This document shows positions 38,079-46,322 of a DNA stretch of 64,000 nt, piece after piece (the stretch's first letter is position 1; each line of letters opens with the position of its first letter). The translations under genes were made by a program, and so were the position numbers. Below the pieces are notes generated by a model. It was given only the letters and a program-made list of their open reading frames with translations. It was not told the DNA's origin and did no database searches. Origin of the DNA: Rheinheimera sp. D18 (lineage in GTDB: Bacteria; Pseudomonadota; Gammaproteobacteria; Enterobacterales; Alteromonadaceae); NCBI RefSeq assembly GCF_004345025.1, contig NZ_CP037745.1, positions 744,001-808,000 on the forward strand. The letters are read 5' to 3'.

Positions 38079-38513
38079 TTACCACATAGGTTTAATGTAA
38101 GCGAGTAATACCACAGCAAGCAAAACCAGTACCGGCAGCTCATTAAATATACGATAAAAACGTGGGCTACGCTGGTTGCGGTTATGTTTAAAGTCGGCCA
38201 ACAATTTAAAACAATAAATATGGTAAACGTACAACAAGCTGACTAACACTAGTTTGATATGTAACCAGTGGCTGGCTGCAAACCAAGCTGTGCCGTAGTG
38301 ATAAATGACTAAGCTGCCAAATACCAGCGTTAGGATGGCAAAGGGCGTAACAAAATACAGTAACCGGCGTTCCATAATTTTAAATTCGGCATCGCAATCA
38401 GAACTTTGCGTGCTAGCGTGATAAACAAACAGTCGGGGTAAATAAAAAATACCGGCAAACCAAGCCACCATAAAAAATACATGCAACGCTTTAAAAACAA
38501 GAATAGTGGTCAT
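38079..38513 (-). CDS. hemJ: Protoporphyrinogen IX oxidase HemJ-type
   Basis: A 144-residue membrane protein with four hydrophobic helices (residues 4-24, 52-72, 82-102 and 122-142). HVFFMVAWFAGIFYLPRLFVY at the N-terminus has the conserved His of the HemJ (TIGR00701) family, which oxidises protoporphyrinogen in bacteria lacking HemG or HemY, and WLHIKLVLV is the second family block. The start overlaps the stop of the upstream CLC gene by 4 bases, so they are coupled. The neighbourhood with hemL supports a haem role. Confidence 0.88.
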   Translation of the reverse strand: MTTILVFKALHVFFMVAWFAGIFYLPRLFVYHASTQSSDCDAEFKIMERRLLYFVTPFAILTLVFGSLVIYHYGTAWFAASHWLHIKLVLVSLLYVYHIYCFKLLADFKHNRNQRSPRFYRIFNELPVLVLLAVVLLAYIKPMW

Positions 38514-40216
38514 AATAAGTTATTCTGCTCTACTAGTAAGCTGCGGACTTGGTCCCAGCGAATAATACCAATTAGTTGCGGCATATCTTGCTCGCGATAA
38601 ATATATACCGCACCTTCGCGCCGGTCTTCGAGAATAGCAAATACTTCTGCCATCGTCGCTTGATGATTAACACCTCGTAGCGGCAGATACTGAATGGCGT
38701 TATTGCCCGATAGCGATAGCTGTACGTCATAACTGGCGAGAAAGTACTCCGTAGCGTTATTGTTTGTGCGCTGCACCAATAATTGGTGTGGTGGTTCTAG
38801 TTTATCTAAAGCCTGCTGTACTTGTTGCTCGTCAGGGTTGTTGAGTAAATGATATTGATTATCCAATAGGGCTAATACGCCTACTTTTTGCAATACGTCA
38901 TCAGCCGGTGACAGTTTATAGGGCATTTGCAGAAAATCGAGTTGTAGTAAGAAAATTGACTTAGTATTAAAAAACTGCACGCCGGTAATATAGGCGGTGG
39001 TGATCACCAGCATGGCGGGAATAATAATAGTGGGGTTGTGAGCTAGCTCCATTACGGCCACTAGCGCTGCAAGCGGCGCATGCATAGTGGCCGCCATTAA
39101 ACCCGCCATACCTAAAACGGCGTAGGTGCCGGCAATGCTGCTATCGCCGATCACGGCTGATGGAATAATAGCTAATAGCGTACCTAGTACAATTCCTATA
39201 CCAAACACTGGGCCAATTACGCCACCGGGCACGCCTAAACCTAAAGCAAATAGCGTAAGCAGCATCTTGCCAATAAATATTGTTAACAGCAGTGTAATAT
39301 CATCTGGCGCATTAACGGCATAAAAAATGGCGCCAGTTTCAGCACCCATAGCTTGTGGAATAACATAGCCTACTGCGGCTGTAAGCAATGCAGCTAATAG
39401 TAAGCGTGCCGTAAATGGCCAGTTTTTAAATAGCTTGATTAAGCGCATCATGTTTTTATTAAACACAAAAGCCAGCGCACCAAACACGATGCCGCAAAGC
39501 ACTAAGTAGGGCAGATGCCAGCCACTAATAGGAATAATATTAAGCAATGACAGCTCGTTGACGCTATCAAACACGCCTTGAGTTACTAATGCGCCAACTA
39601 CAGATGACAGCATAATAGGAATAAATACGTGCACGCGATATTCGCGCAGTACTACTTCCATCACAAAAATAACAGCGGCCAACGGCGTATTAAACGAAGC
39701 AGAAATACCCGCAGCAATACCGCAGCCAGCGAGAATACGTATGCTGTTATAAGGCAGCTGTAGATATTTACCTAAGGTGCTAGCGGCATAGGCACCAAGA
39801 TGCACCGATGGGCCTTCTCGGCCTACAGAAAAACCACTGGCCAAGGCTAAAATACCACCAAAAAATTGATTGAGCGTATTACGGGTAGGCATAATACCGT
39901 ATTTCAATTTAATACGGTGAATAACAAAGGGAATGCCTAGGCGATAATGCTTATAACCGGTAAGCCACGCAAACACGGCAATCAGTAGTGCGCCGCCAAT
40001 CGGCAGTAGCCAGCGAATATCGGCACTGGCAGTAGAGAAATCATCGGCGCGGTCCAAAAAGAAACTTTGTAGGCCAATAATAGCTAAACGAAACAGGATA
40101 ATAAGCGTAGCCGCCGCTAAGCCACCGAGCATACCTAAAAGGCACAGTTGTAGCGATGTTTGCGGTAATGCTAACTGACGTTGTAAAGACGGAAGCCAGA
40201 TTTTCCAGCGTTGCAT
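38510..40216 (-). CDS. CLC family chloride channel/transporter with C-terminal CBS-like region
   Basis: About 568 residues: a CLC core with roughly a dozen helices to residue 430, then a cytoplasmic C-terminal part that ends in GIIRWDQVRSLL, a CBS-like pattern. The gating glutamate is present as Glu134 in GREGPSVHLGA, and GVPGGVIGPVFGIG is the later anion loop. Other positions differ from E. coli ClcA: GSGIP is replaced by RLGIP (Leu93 for the central Ser), the internal proton glutamate position reads FVMEVV, and the loop with the central Tyr reads KSIFLL. The ATG at 40216 is preferred to a GTG at 40228. Divergent from erpA, as in E. coli clcA-erpA. Channel rather than exchanger is possible. 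Confidence 0.88.
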   Translation of the reverse strand: MQRWKIWLPSLQRQLALPQTSLQLCLLGMLGGLAAATLIILFRLAIIGLQSFFLDRADDFSTASADIRWLLPIGGALLIAVFAWLTGYKHYRLGIPFVIHRIKLKYGIMPTRNTLNQFFGGILALASGFSVGREGPSVHLGAYAASTLGKYLQLPYNSIRILAGCGIAAGISASFNTPLAAVIFVMEVVLREYRVHVFIPIMLSSVVGALVTQGVFDSVNELSLLNIIPISGWHLPYLVLCGIVFGALAFVFNKNMMRLIKLFKNWPFTARLLLAALLTAAVGYVIPQAMGAETGAIFYAVNAPDDITLLLTIFIGKMLLTLFALGLGVPGGVIGPVFGIGIVLGTLLAIIPSAVIGDSSIAGTYAVLGMAGLMAATMHAPLAALVAVMELAHNPTIIIPAMLVITTAYITGVQFFNTKSIFLLQLDFLQMPYKLSPADDVLQKVGVLALLDNQYHLLNNPDEQQVQQALDKLEPPHQLLVQRTNNNATEYFLASYDVQLSLSGNNAIQYLPLRGVNHQATMAEVFAILEDRREGAVYIYREQDMPQLIGIIRWDQVRSLLVEQNNLL

Positions 40217-40318
40217 AAGCCATAACACCCGTATTAGTTAGCTAATAGTTTAACATAAGTTGCTGAGTTAGCAGCGCTAATCTAGGTTTTGTTAATGATT
40301 AAGCGACAGTGTTGGCTA

Positions 40319-40351
40319 ATACTTGAATAAAACAGTCAGGTATTAGATAAT
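40319..40351 (+). promoter_or_regulatory. erpA promoter overlapped by an IscR type 1-like site
   Basis: A -35 TTGAAT (40323-40328) and a -10 GATAAT (40346-40351) are 17 bases apart, 30 bases before the erpA start. The 25 bases 40319-40343 fit the IscR type 1 motif as I remember it at all but one position: ATACTTGA at the left, CAGTCAGGTAT at the right. E. coli erpA is known to be repressed by [2Fe-2S]-IscR through a type 1 site. Confidence 0.65.
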
Positions 40352-40381
40352 TCGCATCTTAGCTAAACCTGTGGAGTTGTT

Positions 40382-40723
40382 ATGTCAGAGCCCGCTGTAC
40401 CAATTGAATTTACTGAAGCCGCAGCGCGAAAAGTAGCGTTGTTGGTAAGTGAAGAGGAAAATCCAGAGCTTAAGCTACGGGTTTATATTACAGGTGGCGG
40501 TTGTTCAGGTTTTCAGTACGGTTTTACCTTCGATGAAAAAGTGAATGATGGTGACTTTGTAGTAGAAAAACAGGGCGTATCTATGGTTATTGACCCCATG
40601 AGCTTGCAATATTTAATGGGCGGTGTGGTTGATTACATTGATGGGTTGCAGGGTAGCCGTTTTACTGTGCAAAACCCTAACGCTACCACTACCTGTGGTT
40701 GTGGCTCGTCGTTTTCCGTTTAA
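40382..40723 (+). CDS. erpA: Iron-sulfur cluster insertion protein ErpA
   Basis: ErpA is an A-type carrier that delivers Fe-S clusters to target enzymes, in E. coli including the isoprenoid enzymes IspG and IspH. The 113 residues hold the three cluster cysteines: [11 protein letters not shown] near residue 41 and TTCGCGSSF at the C-terminus. The spacing fits ErpA/IscA, and the N-terminus [12 protein letters not shown] with neighbour genes favours ErpA. A promoter with an IscR-like site precedes it. Confidence 0.97.
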   Translation: MSEPAVPIEFTEAAARKVALLVSEEENPELKLRVYITGGGCSGFQYGFTFDEKVNDGDFVVEKQGVSMVIDPMSLQYLMGGVVDYIDGLQGSRFTVQNPNATTTCGCGSSFSV

Positions 40724-40769
40724 ATGTACTTAAGCGTAAACTAAAAAATACACTTGCTGTTGATCTAGC

Positions 40770-40943
40770 TTAGCGCTGTGTCAGCAGCATGATTACCCAT
40801 AATGTCGCAGCCAACACAACATTAAAGCCAATAATATAACTAAAGCCTTTCCAGCCCTGCTTTATGCCCCAGCCATACTGCCGTATATAGGCATACCAAG
40901 CACCACACATAATCAATGGTAGAAGAAATAGTAGTTTTATCAT
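40770..40943 (-). CDS. 57-residue membrane protein, uncharacterised
   Basis: A short gene reading MIKLLFLLPLIMCGAWYAYI at the start, then a Gly/Trp-rich polar loop (RQYGWGIKQGWKGFSYI) and a second hydrophobic helix ending in a stop. It has two predicted spans (about residues 2-20 and 36-54) with the basic loop between. A purine-rich AGAGAGAAAG precedes the ATG. It converges with erpA and there is no other gene in this 467-base gap before 41192. I do not recognise a named family; the even hydrophobic pattern and sensible start suggest it is real. Confidence 0.6.
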   Translation of the reverse strand: MIKLLFLLPLIMCGAWYAYIRQYGWGIKQGWKGFSYIIGFNVVLAATLWVIMLLTQR

Positions 40944-41111
40944 GATCTTTCTCTCTAGCTGTAATACCTAGTATTTTAACATGTCGTTACACCAAGTTAT
41001 TCAGGTGCTTGTAAATTATAGTTTTTTAAAGTGTAAAGTTCTTATACAAATTTTAACGCTTGTAGCTGTACGCTTGTCGTATCCTGTGGTTTAATTAACC
41101 GATTTATCTTG

Positions 41112-41131
41112 CTTATTGCATTTGCAATAAG
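41112..41131. promoter_or_regulatory. Inverted repeat upstream of the XRE gene
   Basis: CTTATTGC and GCAATAAG are perfect complements separated by ATTT, 61 bases upstream of the XRE start codon. The spacing suits an operator for a dimeric helix-turn-helix protein, possibly its own. The rest of the 248 bases between 40944 and 41191 shows only AT-rich promoter-like sequence (TATTATACATATAA around 41150). Confidence 0.4.
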
Positions 41132-41191
41132 GTTTGGAATGGCAGGAAGTATTATACATATAAAAGCGTTACACGCTGGGAGAAGAGCAAC

Positions 41192-41434
41192 ATGAAAGGT
41201 ACAAAGAGCGTTATTTCTGATGAAAACAAACGTTTATGCGTTTGGCTAAAGCGTCAACGTCAAGAGAAAGGCCATACGATGCGTAGCTTGTCAGAAATAT
41301 TAGGTACGCCGCATTCCTTTATCGGCAAGGTTGAAAACCAAGAACGCAGATTAGATGTAATAGAATACGTGCGTTATTGCCAAGCACTAGAAGTTGACCC
41401 CGGCGAAGGGTTAAACCAAGTGCTATCGGTATAG
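41192..41434 (+). CDS. XRE family helix-turn-helix protein
   Basis: An 80-residue single-domain DNA-binding protein. The helix-turn-helix is residues 15-70: LKRQRQEKGHTMRSLSEILG, TPHSFIGKVENQERRLD, VIEYVRYCQALEVDP, the usual Cro/C1 pattern with the recognition helix around HSFIGKVE. GGGAGAAGAG precedes the ATG. It is monogenic, with a terminator behind it and no phage genes or toxin gene next to it. Targets unknown. Confidence 0.85.
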   Translation: MKGTKSVISDENKRLCVWLKRQRQEKGHTMRSLSEILGTPHSFIGKVENQERRLDVIEYVRYCQALEVDPGEGLNQVLSV

Positions 41435-41441
41435 TTGTTAG

Positions 41442-41475
41442 CACAACACCGCTAAATGGCGGTGTTGTGGTTTTG
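41442..41475. terminator. Terminator between the XRE gene and ampG
   Basis: CACAACACCGC (41442-41452) and GCGGTGTTGTG (41459-41469) form an 11-base stem followed by GTTTTGTTT. It begins 7 bases after the XRE stop codon and overlaps the last codons of convergent ampG. Confidence 0.7.
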
Positions 41476-42837
41476 TTTACCGTATTTGGCTAGTAGTATA
41501 ATTAAAATTAATGCTGGAGCGCCTAGCAGCGCAGTAATAATAAAAAATTGGTTATAACCCACCTGTTCTACCCAAGCCCCAGAAAAACCGCCAACAAATT
41601 TAGGCAGCAGCAACATTAATGAGCTAAACATCGCGTACTGCGTAGCGGTAAATGCCCGGTTCACCAGCGACGATAAATAAGCAATAAACGCACTGGTAGC
41701 GATACCGGCACTGAGATTGTCAGCCGAAATAATCAAAGTAAGCCAAGTAATGTCATAACCAATTTGGCTTAGTGCGGCAAATAATAAGTTGGTTAGCGCG
41801 CTTAATAACGCGCCAAGAAACAAAATTCGCATAGTGCCAAGCTTGTTAATTAGCACGCCGCCGAGACCTGCGCCGATTAACGTCATTACTACACCATACA
41901 GTTTAGATATGCTGGCAACTTCTTCTTTGCTATAGCCCATATCAACGTAAAATGCGTTAGCCATTACGCCCATAACAATGTCGGTTAATCTGTAGCATGC
42001 AATTAATGCTAGCATCATTAAGGCTAACCATTTGTAGCGACTGAAAAAATCAATAAAGGGAGCAAGCACCGCCTGTTTTAACCAATGCAAGAAGCGAGTA
42101 AATATATTGCCTTCAATGCTAAGGTGTTGCTTTAACTCGCTATCTGGTTCTTTGCTAAGTAGTGTAGTAATAATGCCGGGCAGCATACACAACGCCATAA
42201 CAACGTAAGCAAATTGCCAGCCTGATAAATCATAATTACTGTCTTTAGAAAACACTGCCGCTAACCAAAGCGTGCCGGCAGAGGCGAGGATCATCGCTAG
42301 CCTGTAACCGGTAAGGTAGGCCGCCGCTAACGCAGCTTGTAACTGTTCTGGTGCACTTTCAATACGAAAAGCGTCAACATTAATATCTTGGGTGGCTGAA
42401 GCGAATGCCAGTATTACCGCAAATATTGCCATTAATGCTAAATCTTGTTGCGGGTCCATGTTCGCCATGCAAAGTATAGCTGCGACAACCAAAAATTGAG
42501 ATAACACTAGCCAGCTGCGGCGACGGCCCAACTTATGGTGCAAAAAAGGAATTTGTAGATGATCGGCCAGTGGTGACCAGAGCCATTTAATGGCGTACGC
42601 CAAAGCTACCCAGCTAAAGTAACCAATGTCGGTGCGCGACACGCCGGCCTCGCGCAGCCAAAACGACAGTACACCAAAGACCAACATTAATGGCAAACCA
42701 CTGGAAAAGCCTAGAATAAAAATAGCGAGTACTCGGCGTTGGCAATAAATGCTTAGGCTGCTAAGCCAAGTTAAATAGTAAGGCAAGAGGGTTACCAGTA
42801 AACTGCTGTAATATTCTAGTAGCTTACCTATCAACAA
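41452..42837 (-). CDS. ampG: Muropeptide transporter AmpG family (MFS)
   Basis: A 12-helix inner membrane permease that returns anhydro-muropeptides to the cytoplasm for murein recycling. Family blocks are LGFSSGLPLMLVFGVLSFWL near residue 40, IKWLWSPLADH, LGRRRSWLVLSQ and ASATQDINVDAFRIE. The order ampG-yajG-bolA is that of E. coli, here with a cyclophilin gene and others added. The start is unclear: a TTG at 42837 or 42834 is the first open start and the first 30 residues are extra compared with E. coli AmpG. A related AmpG-like permease function is possible. Confidence 0.85.
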   Translation of the reverse strand: MLIGKLLEYYSSLLVTLLPYYLTWLSSLSIYCQRRVLAIFILGFSSGLPLMLVFGVLSFWLREAGVSRTDIGYFSWVALAYAIKWLWSPLADHLQIPFLHHKLGRRRSWLVLSQFLVVAAILCMANMDPQQDLALMAIFAVILAFASATQDINVDAFRIESAPEQLQAALAAAYLTGYRLAMILASAGTLWLAAVFSKDSNYDLSGWQFAYVVMALCMLPGIITTLLSKEPDSELKQHLSIEGNIFTRFLHWLKQAVLAPFIDFFSRYKWLALMMLALIACYRLTDIVMGVMANAFYVDMGYSKEEVASISKLYGVVMTLIGAGLGGVLINKLGTMRILFLGALLSALTNLLFAALSQIGYDITWLTLIISADNLSAGIATSAFIAYLSSLVNRAFTATQYAMFSSLMLLLPKFVGGFSGAWVEQVGYNQFFIITALLGAPALILIILLAKYGKQNHNTAI

Positions 42838-42852
42838 CTTGTGGTCAAGTGT

Positions 42853-43173
42853 TTATGGTCTTATTCCAATACAGTTATTTGGCGCTATGCCACAGCCCTT
42901 TAAATAACTAACACAATCTTGAATATTGCGCCTAAGCAGTTTGTTTTCTCGTAAGGTAACGTCGGGCCAAAATTCAAGTTGATGGATCAGGTGCCAGAAT
43001 ACTTGTTCTTGACGAGTGTAAGGTAATTGTAGGGCCTGATTAAGCTGAGCCCATTCTTCTAAGGTATCCCAGACAAACAGGTGTAGCTCGCTATGTTGCA
43101 AACGACCAAGAAAATAACGCGAAATGTAGAAAACTAATTGCTTAGATTTCTGCTCGATAAATAGGTTAGTCAT
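42853..43173 (-). CDS. Conserved hypothetical protein
   Basis: A 106-residue soluble protein that I cannot name. It is helical with many aromatic residues (HLFVWDTLEEWAQL, QEQVFWHLIHQLEFWPD) and ends with two cysteines (DCVSYLKGCG). It lies 15 bases upstream of ampG on the same strand and downstream of the cyclophilin gene, so it is likely part of that operon. Confidence 0.65.
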   Translation of the reverse strand: MTNLFIEQKSKQLVFYISRYFLGRLQHSELHLFVWDTLEEWAQLNQALQLPYTRQEQVFWHLIHQLEFWPDVTLRENKLLRRNIQDCVSYLKGCGIAPNNCIGIRP

Positions 43174-43227
43174 ATTGGGCTTAACAGTACCTAATAATTA
43201 ACACTGTTAAGCCAAGTATAGTCGGTT

Positions 43228-43818
43228 TTATTGCTCTGGCAGTACGATAACGGTTTTTAGCAGTACCTTTTCTACCGGCACATTTGGCCAGCCCAGTTCA
43301 ACGGAAGTATCCGTTTGAATTGCACTGATTTTCTCAATAACGTCAAGGCCTGAAGTAATATAACCAAATACGGCATAACCCCAACTGCGACCAGGATCAA
43401 GGTGGCTGTTATCGGCTAAATTAAAGAAAAACTGGCTAGTGGCACTGTGTGGTTCGGTCAGCCTAGCCATGGCAATAGTGCCCAGTTGGTTTTTCAAGCC
43501 GTTACCCGATTCATTAAAAATAGCTTTCAGCTCTTCTATCGGCTTATAGTTGGCATCGTAGCCGCCGCCTTGCAGCACAAACTCAGGCTCTAACCGATGA
43601 AATAGCGTATTGTCGTAGGATTTCTGCTTTACATAACTAAGAAAATTATTAACGCTAATTGGTGCTTTGCTGCGATCTAGCTCTACAATTATCTCGCCAT
43701 ATGACGTAATCAGCTTTACCTTTGGGTATAAGTTATTTGGCTGAATAAACTGGCCCGGATTGGCATAAGCGGTTGCGTTGCCAACTAGCAGTAATAAAGC
43801 AAAAAAACAGCTGCGCAT
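43228..43818 (-). CDS. Periplasmic peptidyl-prolyl cis-trans isomerase, cyclophilin type
   Basis: A 196-residue cyclophilin with a signal peptide (first 19 residues, ending in ATAYA), so it acts in the periplasm on protein folding. The core has YDNTLFHRLEPEFVLQGGG, GTIAMARLTEPHSATSQFFFN and SWGYAVFGYITSG. The family tryptophan of cyclosporin binding is absent, as in bacterial PpiA. The gene starts right after the yajG stop codon and is probably co-expressed with it. Confidence 0.9.
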   Translation of the reverse strand: MRSCFFALLLLVGNATAYANPGQFIQPNNLYPKVKLITSYGEIIVELDRSKAPISVNNFLSYVKQKSYDNTLFHRLEPEFVLQGGGYDANYKPIEELKAIFNESGNGLKNQLGTIAMARLTEPHSATSQFFFNLADNSHLDPGRSWGYAVFGYITSGLDVIEKISAIQTDTSVELGWPNVPVEKVLLKTVIVLPEQ

Positions 43819-43819
43819 G

Positions 43820-44374
43820 CTATTGCTCCTTTATTACCTGTTGCCAAGAGCCATCTTGCAGTAGCTGCACTAACACTTGTTCGGTTAATACACGTAGCTC
43901 ACGTTCTACCGCCGCAATATCCATTTTAAACGGCGCAGTAAAGCTGCTGTCGCCAGAATAGGTTTTGCTAAATAAACCCTGAGAACTTTGTACCTGAACC
44001 GTCAGTGCCACCTGATTCGTTACTACATGTTCTAGAGTACGTTGCTCAACCAAGGCTTGTAGTTGGGCTATTTTTATCGTCATTTGCGTGCTGCTATTTA
44101 CATCAAGTCTTGCGCCTTGATCAATAAGCGCTTGAGATAGCGTTTGTTCTAATTGCGCACGCACATCATTGCTAGTAGCAATTTGTTGTACCTTATTGCC
44201 ATTACGCACCCGTAACGAGTATGCAACACCACGCTCATCCGTCACTGCAAACGCAAATTGAGCTTGTTGTAGTTGATTCGATTGCGACAGAAATACTTGG
44301 GGTGCCAGAATAAAGCTAGGTATTGTGCTACTACAACCGGCTAATAGTATTGCTGCTAGTATAATAAAACGCAT
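43820..44374 (-). CDS. yajG: YajG family lipoprotein
   Basis: A 184-residue lipoprotein with lipobox LLAGC (Cys14). The mature part resembles E. coli YajG, with alternating beta strands and the segment NDVRAQLEQTLSQALIDQG. YajG lies beside ampG and bolA in E. coli, and here all three are in one neighbourhood. Function is unknown. The rlmG stop is 2 bases upstream of its start, so the minus-strand genes from rlmG to ampG may form one long unit. Confidence 0.82.
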   Translation of the reverse strand: MRFIILAAILLAGCSSTIPSFILAPQVFLSQSNQLQQAQFAFAVTDERGVAYSLRVRNGNKVQQIATSNDVRAQLEQTLSQALIDQGARLDVNSSTQMTIKIAQLQALVEQRTLEHVVTNQVALTVQVQSSQGLFSKTYSGDSSFTAPFKMDIAAVERELRVLTEQVLVQLLQDGSWQQVIKEQ

Positions 44375-44376
44375 TA

Positions 44377-45540
44377 TTAACTCCTTTTAACCACTTCTAA
44401 AATAACAAATTTTGCATCGGCAGCCAGTTGTCGGCAATTACCAAACAAACGTGTTAAAACATCGCTATAACCTAAATGACGGTTTGCCACTATACGCAGG
44501 TGACCACCTTGTTTTAGCACTCTTTTTGCATCAGTAAACATTTGCAATGCAATATGGCTGGTAACTATTTGGTTCTGATGAAACGGTGGATTACATAAAA
44601 CGTAATCGGCTGTTCTATCTGCTTGCAGGCTTAGGCAATCATCGACCACAAATTGGCAGTATGCTAATTGTTCAGGAAAATTGGCCGCTACTGTCATTTT
44701 GGCGGAATCTACAGCCATGTATGATTCATCGCAATAAATTAACTGAATATCTTTGCCCTGAGCCAATATTGGCAAACTCAATACACCATTGCCACAGCCG
44801 AGATCAATAACCACATCATTTAGCTTAACTAAGGGTAGATGCTGCAGAAAAAAGCGCGCACCTTGGTCCAATTTTTCTCGTGAGAACACATTCGCATGGT
44901 TTATCAGTATATAAGGTGAATTCTCTAGCGGCCAACGTAGCGGAAAGGCTAGGGTTTCTGTATCGCGCAGTGCAGGGTTAAACTGACAGCTAATTAGGCG
45001 GCACTTTTTAACCGTTAATGACGCGCTCGCCTCACCTAAACAGTTATTAAACATTGCTAGCACATTACGGTTAATATCTTTGGCTTTGGCACTAGCTAAG
45101 ATAATACTGTCAGTGGTTACTACCTTTGCCAGTTGCTGCAAAATATAGTGCAGATAACTATGATTATTCGGTAGTTTTAGTAGCACAATATCCGCTGAGT
45201 TTGGCAATGGCTCAATACTGCTTTGTTGTTGCAGATTAGCAATGCCTAAAGTGTTTTGCTCTCTATTATACAGGCTGCCACGGGCCGCAAGTACCGAGTC
45301 GTTTATTTGTACCTGAGCATACTTTGCTAAAGCACAAGATAACGCGCCAAAACTATCATTAATAATCAGTAAATTTGGTTGGCGATTATGCTGCATAAAA
45401 AACTGAACCGCCGCTTGCTGCGTATGCTCTATCAGTAATTCGTCTGCCGCATCCCAAGCTTGTAGGCTGGTATTGGGCTGCTGTAACGGCCAGCGACATA
45501 ATTGCAAGTTGTTACCCGCATAACTAAAAGTAGTATTCAT
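44377..45540 (-). CDS. rlmG: 23S rRNA (guanine(1835)-N2)-methyltransferase RlmG
   Basis: A tandem Rossmann methyltransferase of about 387 residues. The N-terminal copy is degenerate and the C-terminal copy has the SAM loop VIDLGCGNGVLSL near residue 250 and the N2-guanine motif NPPFHQ near 320. The arrangement is that of RlmG/RsmC; length and N-terminus favour RlmG. The ATG at 45540 is chosen, since a longer frame to 45588 would overlap the divergent alkB-like gene. Confidence 0.85.
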   Translation of the reverse strand: MNTTFSYAGNNLQLCRWPLQQPNTSLQAWDAADELLIEHTQQAAVQFFMQHNRQPNLLIINDSFGALSCALAKYAQVQINDSVLAARGSLYNREQNTLGIANLQQQSSIEPLPNSADIVLLKLPNNHSYLHYILQQLAKVVTTDSIILASAKAKDINRNVLAMFNNCLGEASASLTVKKCRLISCQFNPALRDTETLAFPLRWPLENSPYILINHANVFSREKLDQGARFFLQHLPLVKLNDVVIDLGCGNGVLSLPILAQGKDIQLIYCDESYMAVDSAKMTVAANFPEQLAYCQFVVDDCLSLQADRTADYVLCNPPFHQNQIVTSHIALQMFTDAKRVLKQGGHLRIVANRHLGYSDVLTRLFGNCRQLAADAKFVILEVVKRS

Positions 45541-45572
45541 AGTGCCACTATCGGTGAAATAAGGTGAACATT

Positions 45573-46196
45573 TTGACACGCCAATCACATAGCGACAACC
45601 TGCAACTTACCCTGCAGCAGTTTAATCTGCCGGATGCCAATATTAGTTTGTGGCCTAATTGGTTAACTGAGCCATTTAGTTATAATTTACAGCAGCAATT
45701 AGTGTCGCAGTTAAGCTGGGCACAAGATAGTATTATAATGTTTGGTAAACCCGTTAAAATACCTAGACAGCAAGTATGGATGGGCGACAGTCATTGTCGT
45801 TATCGATACTCTGGCACTACTTTTATACCACAACCTTGGCACCCAGCAGTGCGCCAATTAGCTGACAATCTTAGTCAGTTTTTACAGCAACCATTTAATT
45901 GTGTTTTGCTTAATCTATATGCTGATGGCCAACACCATATGGGCTGGCATGCTGACAATGAGCCCGAACTGGGGCATGATCCGGTTATTGCTTCGGTTAG
46001 CCTTGGCGCGGCTAGGCGTTTTGAGCTTAAGCATCGCACTCAACCTTGGCAGTTGACTTTAGACTTGCCGAGCGGCAGTTTGCTACTAATGATCGGCCAG
46101 TGTCAGAGGCATTGGCTGCATCGCTTGCCAAAACAAAGTAGAATAAACCATTGCAGGTTAAACCTGACGTTTCGTTATATAGAGGCCGTATCTTAG
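45573..46196 (+). CDS. AlkB family alpha-ketoglutarate-dependent dioxygenase
   Basis: A 207-residue Fe(II)/2-oxoglutarate dioxygenase that should repair alkylated bases, of the ALKBH2/3-like type rather than E. coli AlkB. The iron triad begins with the HAD of GWHADNEPELG near residue 126 and ends with the His in RHWLHRL; the 2-oxoglutarate arginines are in NHCRLNLTFR. PRQQVWMGD is the DNA-base loop typical of this group. AAGGTGA is 5 bases upstream of the TTG at 45573, which I prefer over GTG 45564. It is divergent from rlmG. Confidence 0.85.
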   Translation: MTRQSHSDNLQLTLQQFNLPDANISLWPNWLTEPFSYNLQQQLVSQLSWAQDSIIMFGKPVKIPRQQVWMGDSHCRYRYSGTTFIPQPWHPAVRQLADNLSQFLQQPFNCVLLNLYADGQHHMGWHADNEPELGHDPVIASVSLGAARRFELKHRTQPWQLTLDLPSGSLLLMIGQCQRHWLHRLPKQSRINHCRLNLTFRYIEAVS

Positions 46197-46322
46197 ACAA
46201 ATTTATTTTTAGTAAGGCCGCCAATTCGTTACTGCAAATTAATTAACTTGACAGCGTTCTTGACTGGTAAGTTTAAGCTTGGCATCTAGAGTTATTAGTG
46301 GGAATAAAGAAGGATTAAAACT

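Noticed and set aside
41192-41434. XRE gene as a sign of a prophage or toxin-antitoxin pair
   Set aside because: No integrase, structural phage gene or toxin-like small gene is adjacent; neighbours are housekeeping genes.
46248-46276. TTGACA upstream of bolA as a sigma-70 promoter
   Set aside because: No acceptable -10 lies 16-18 bases downstream.
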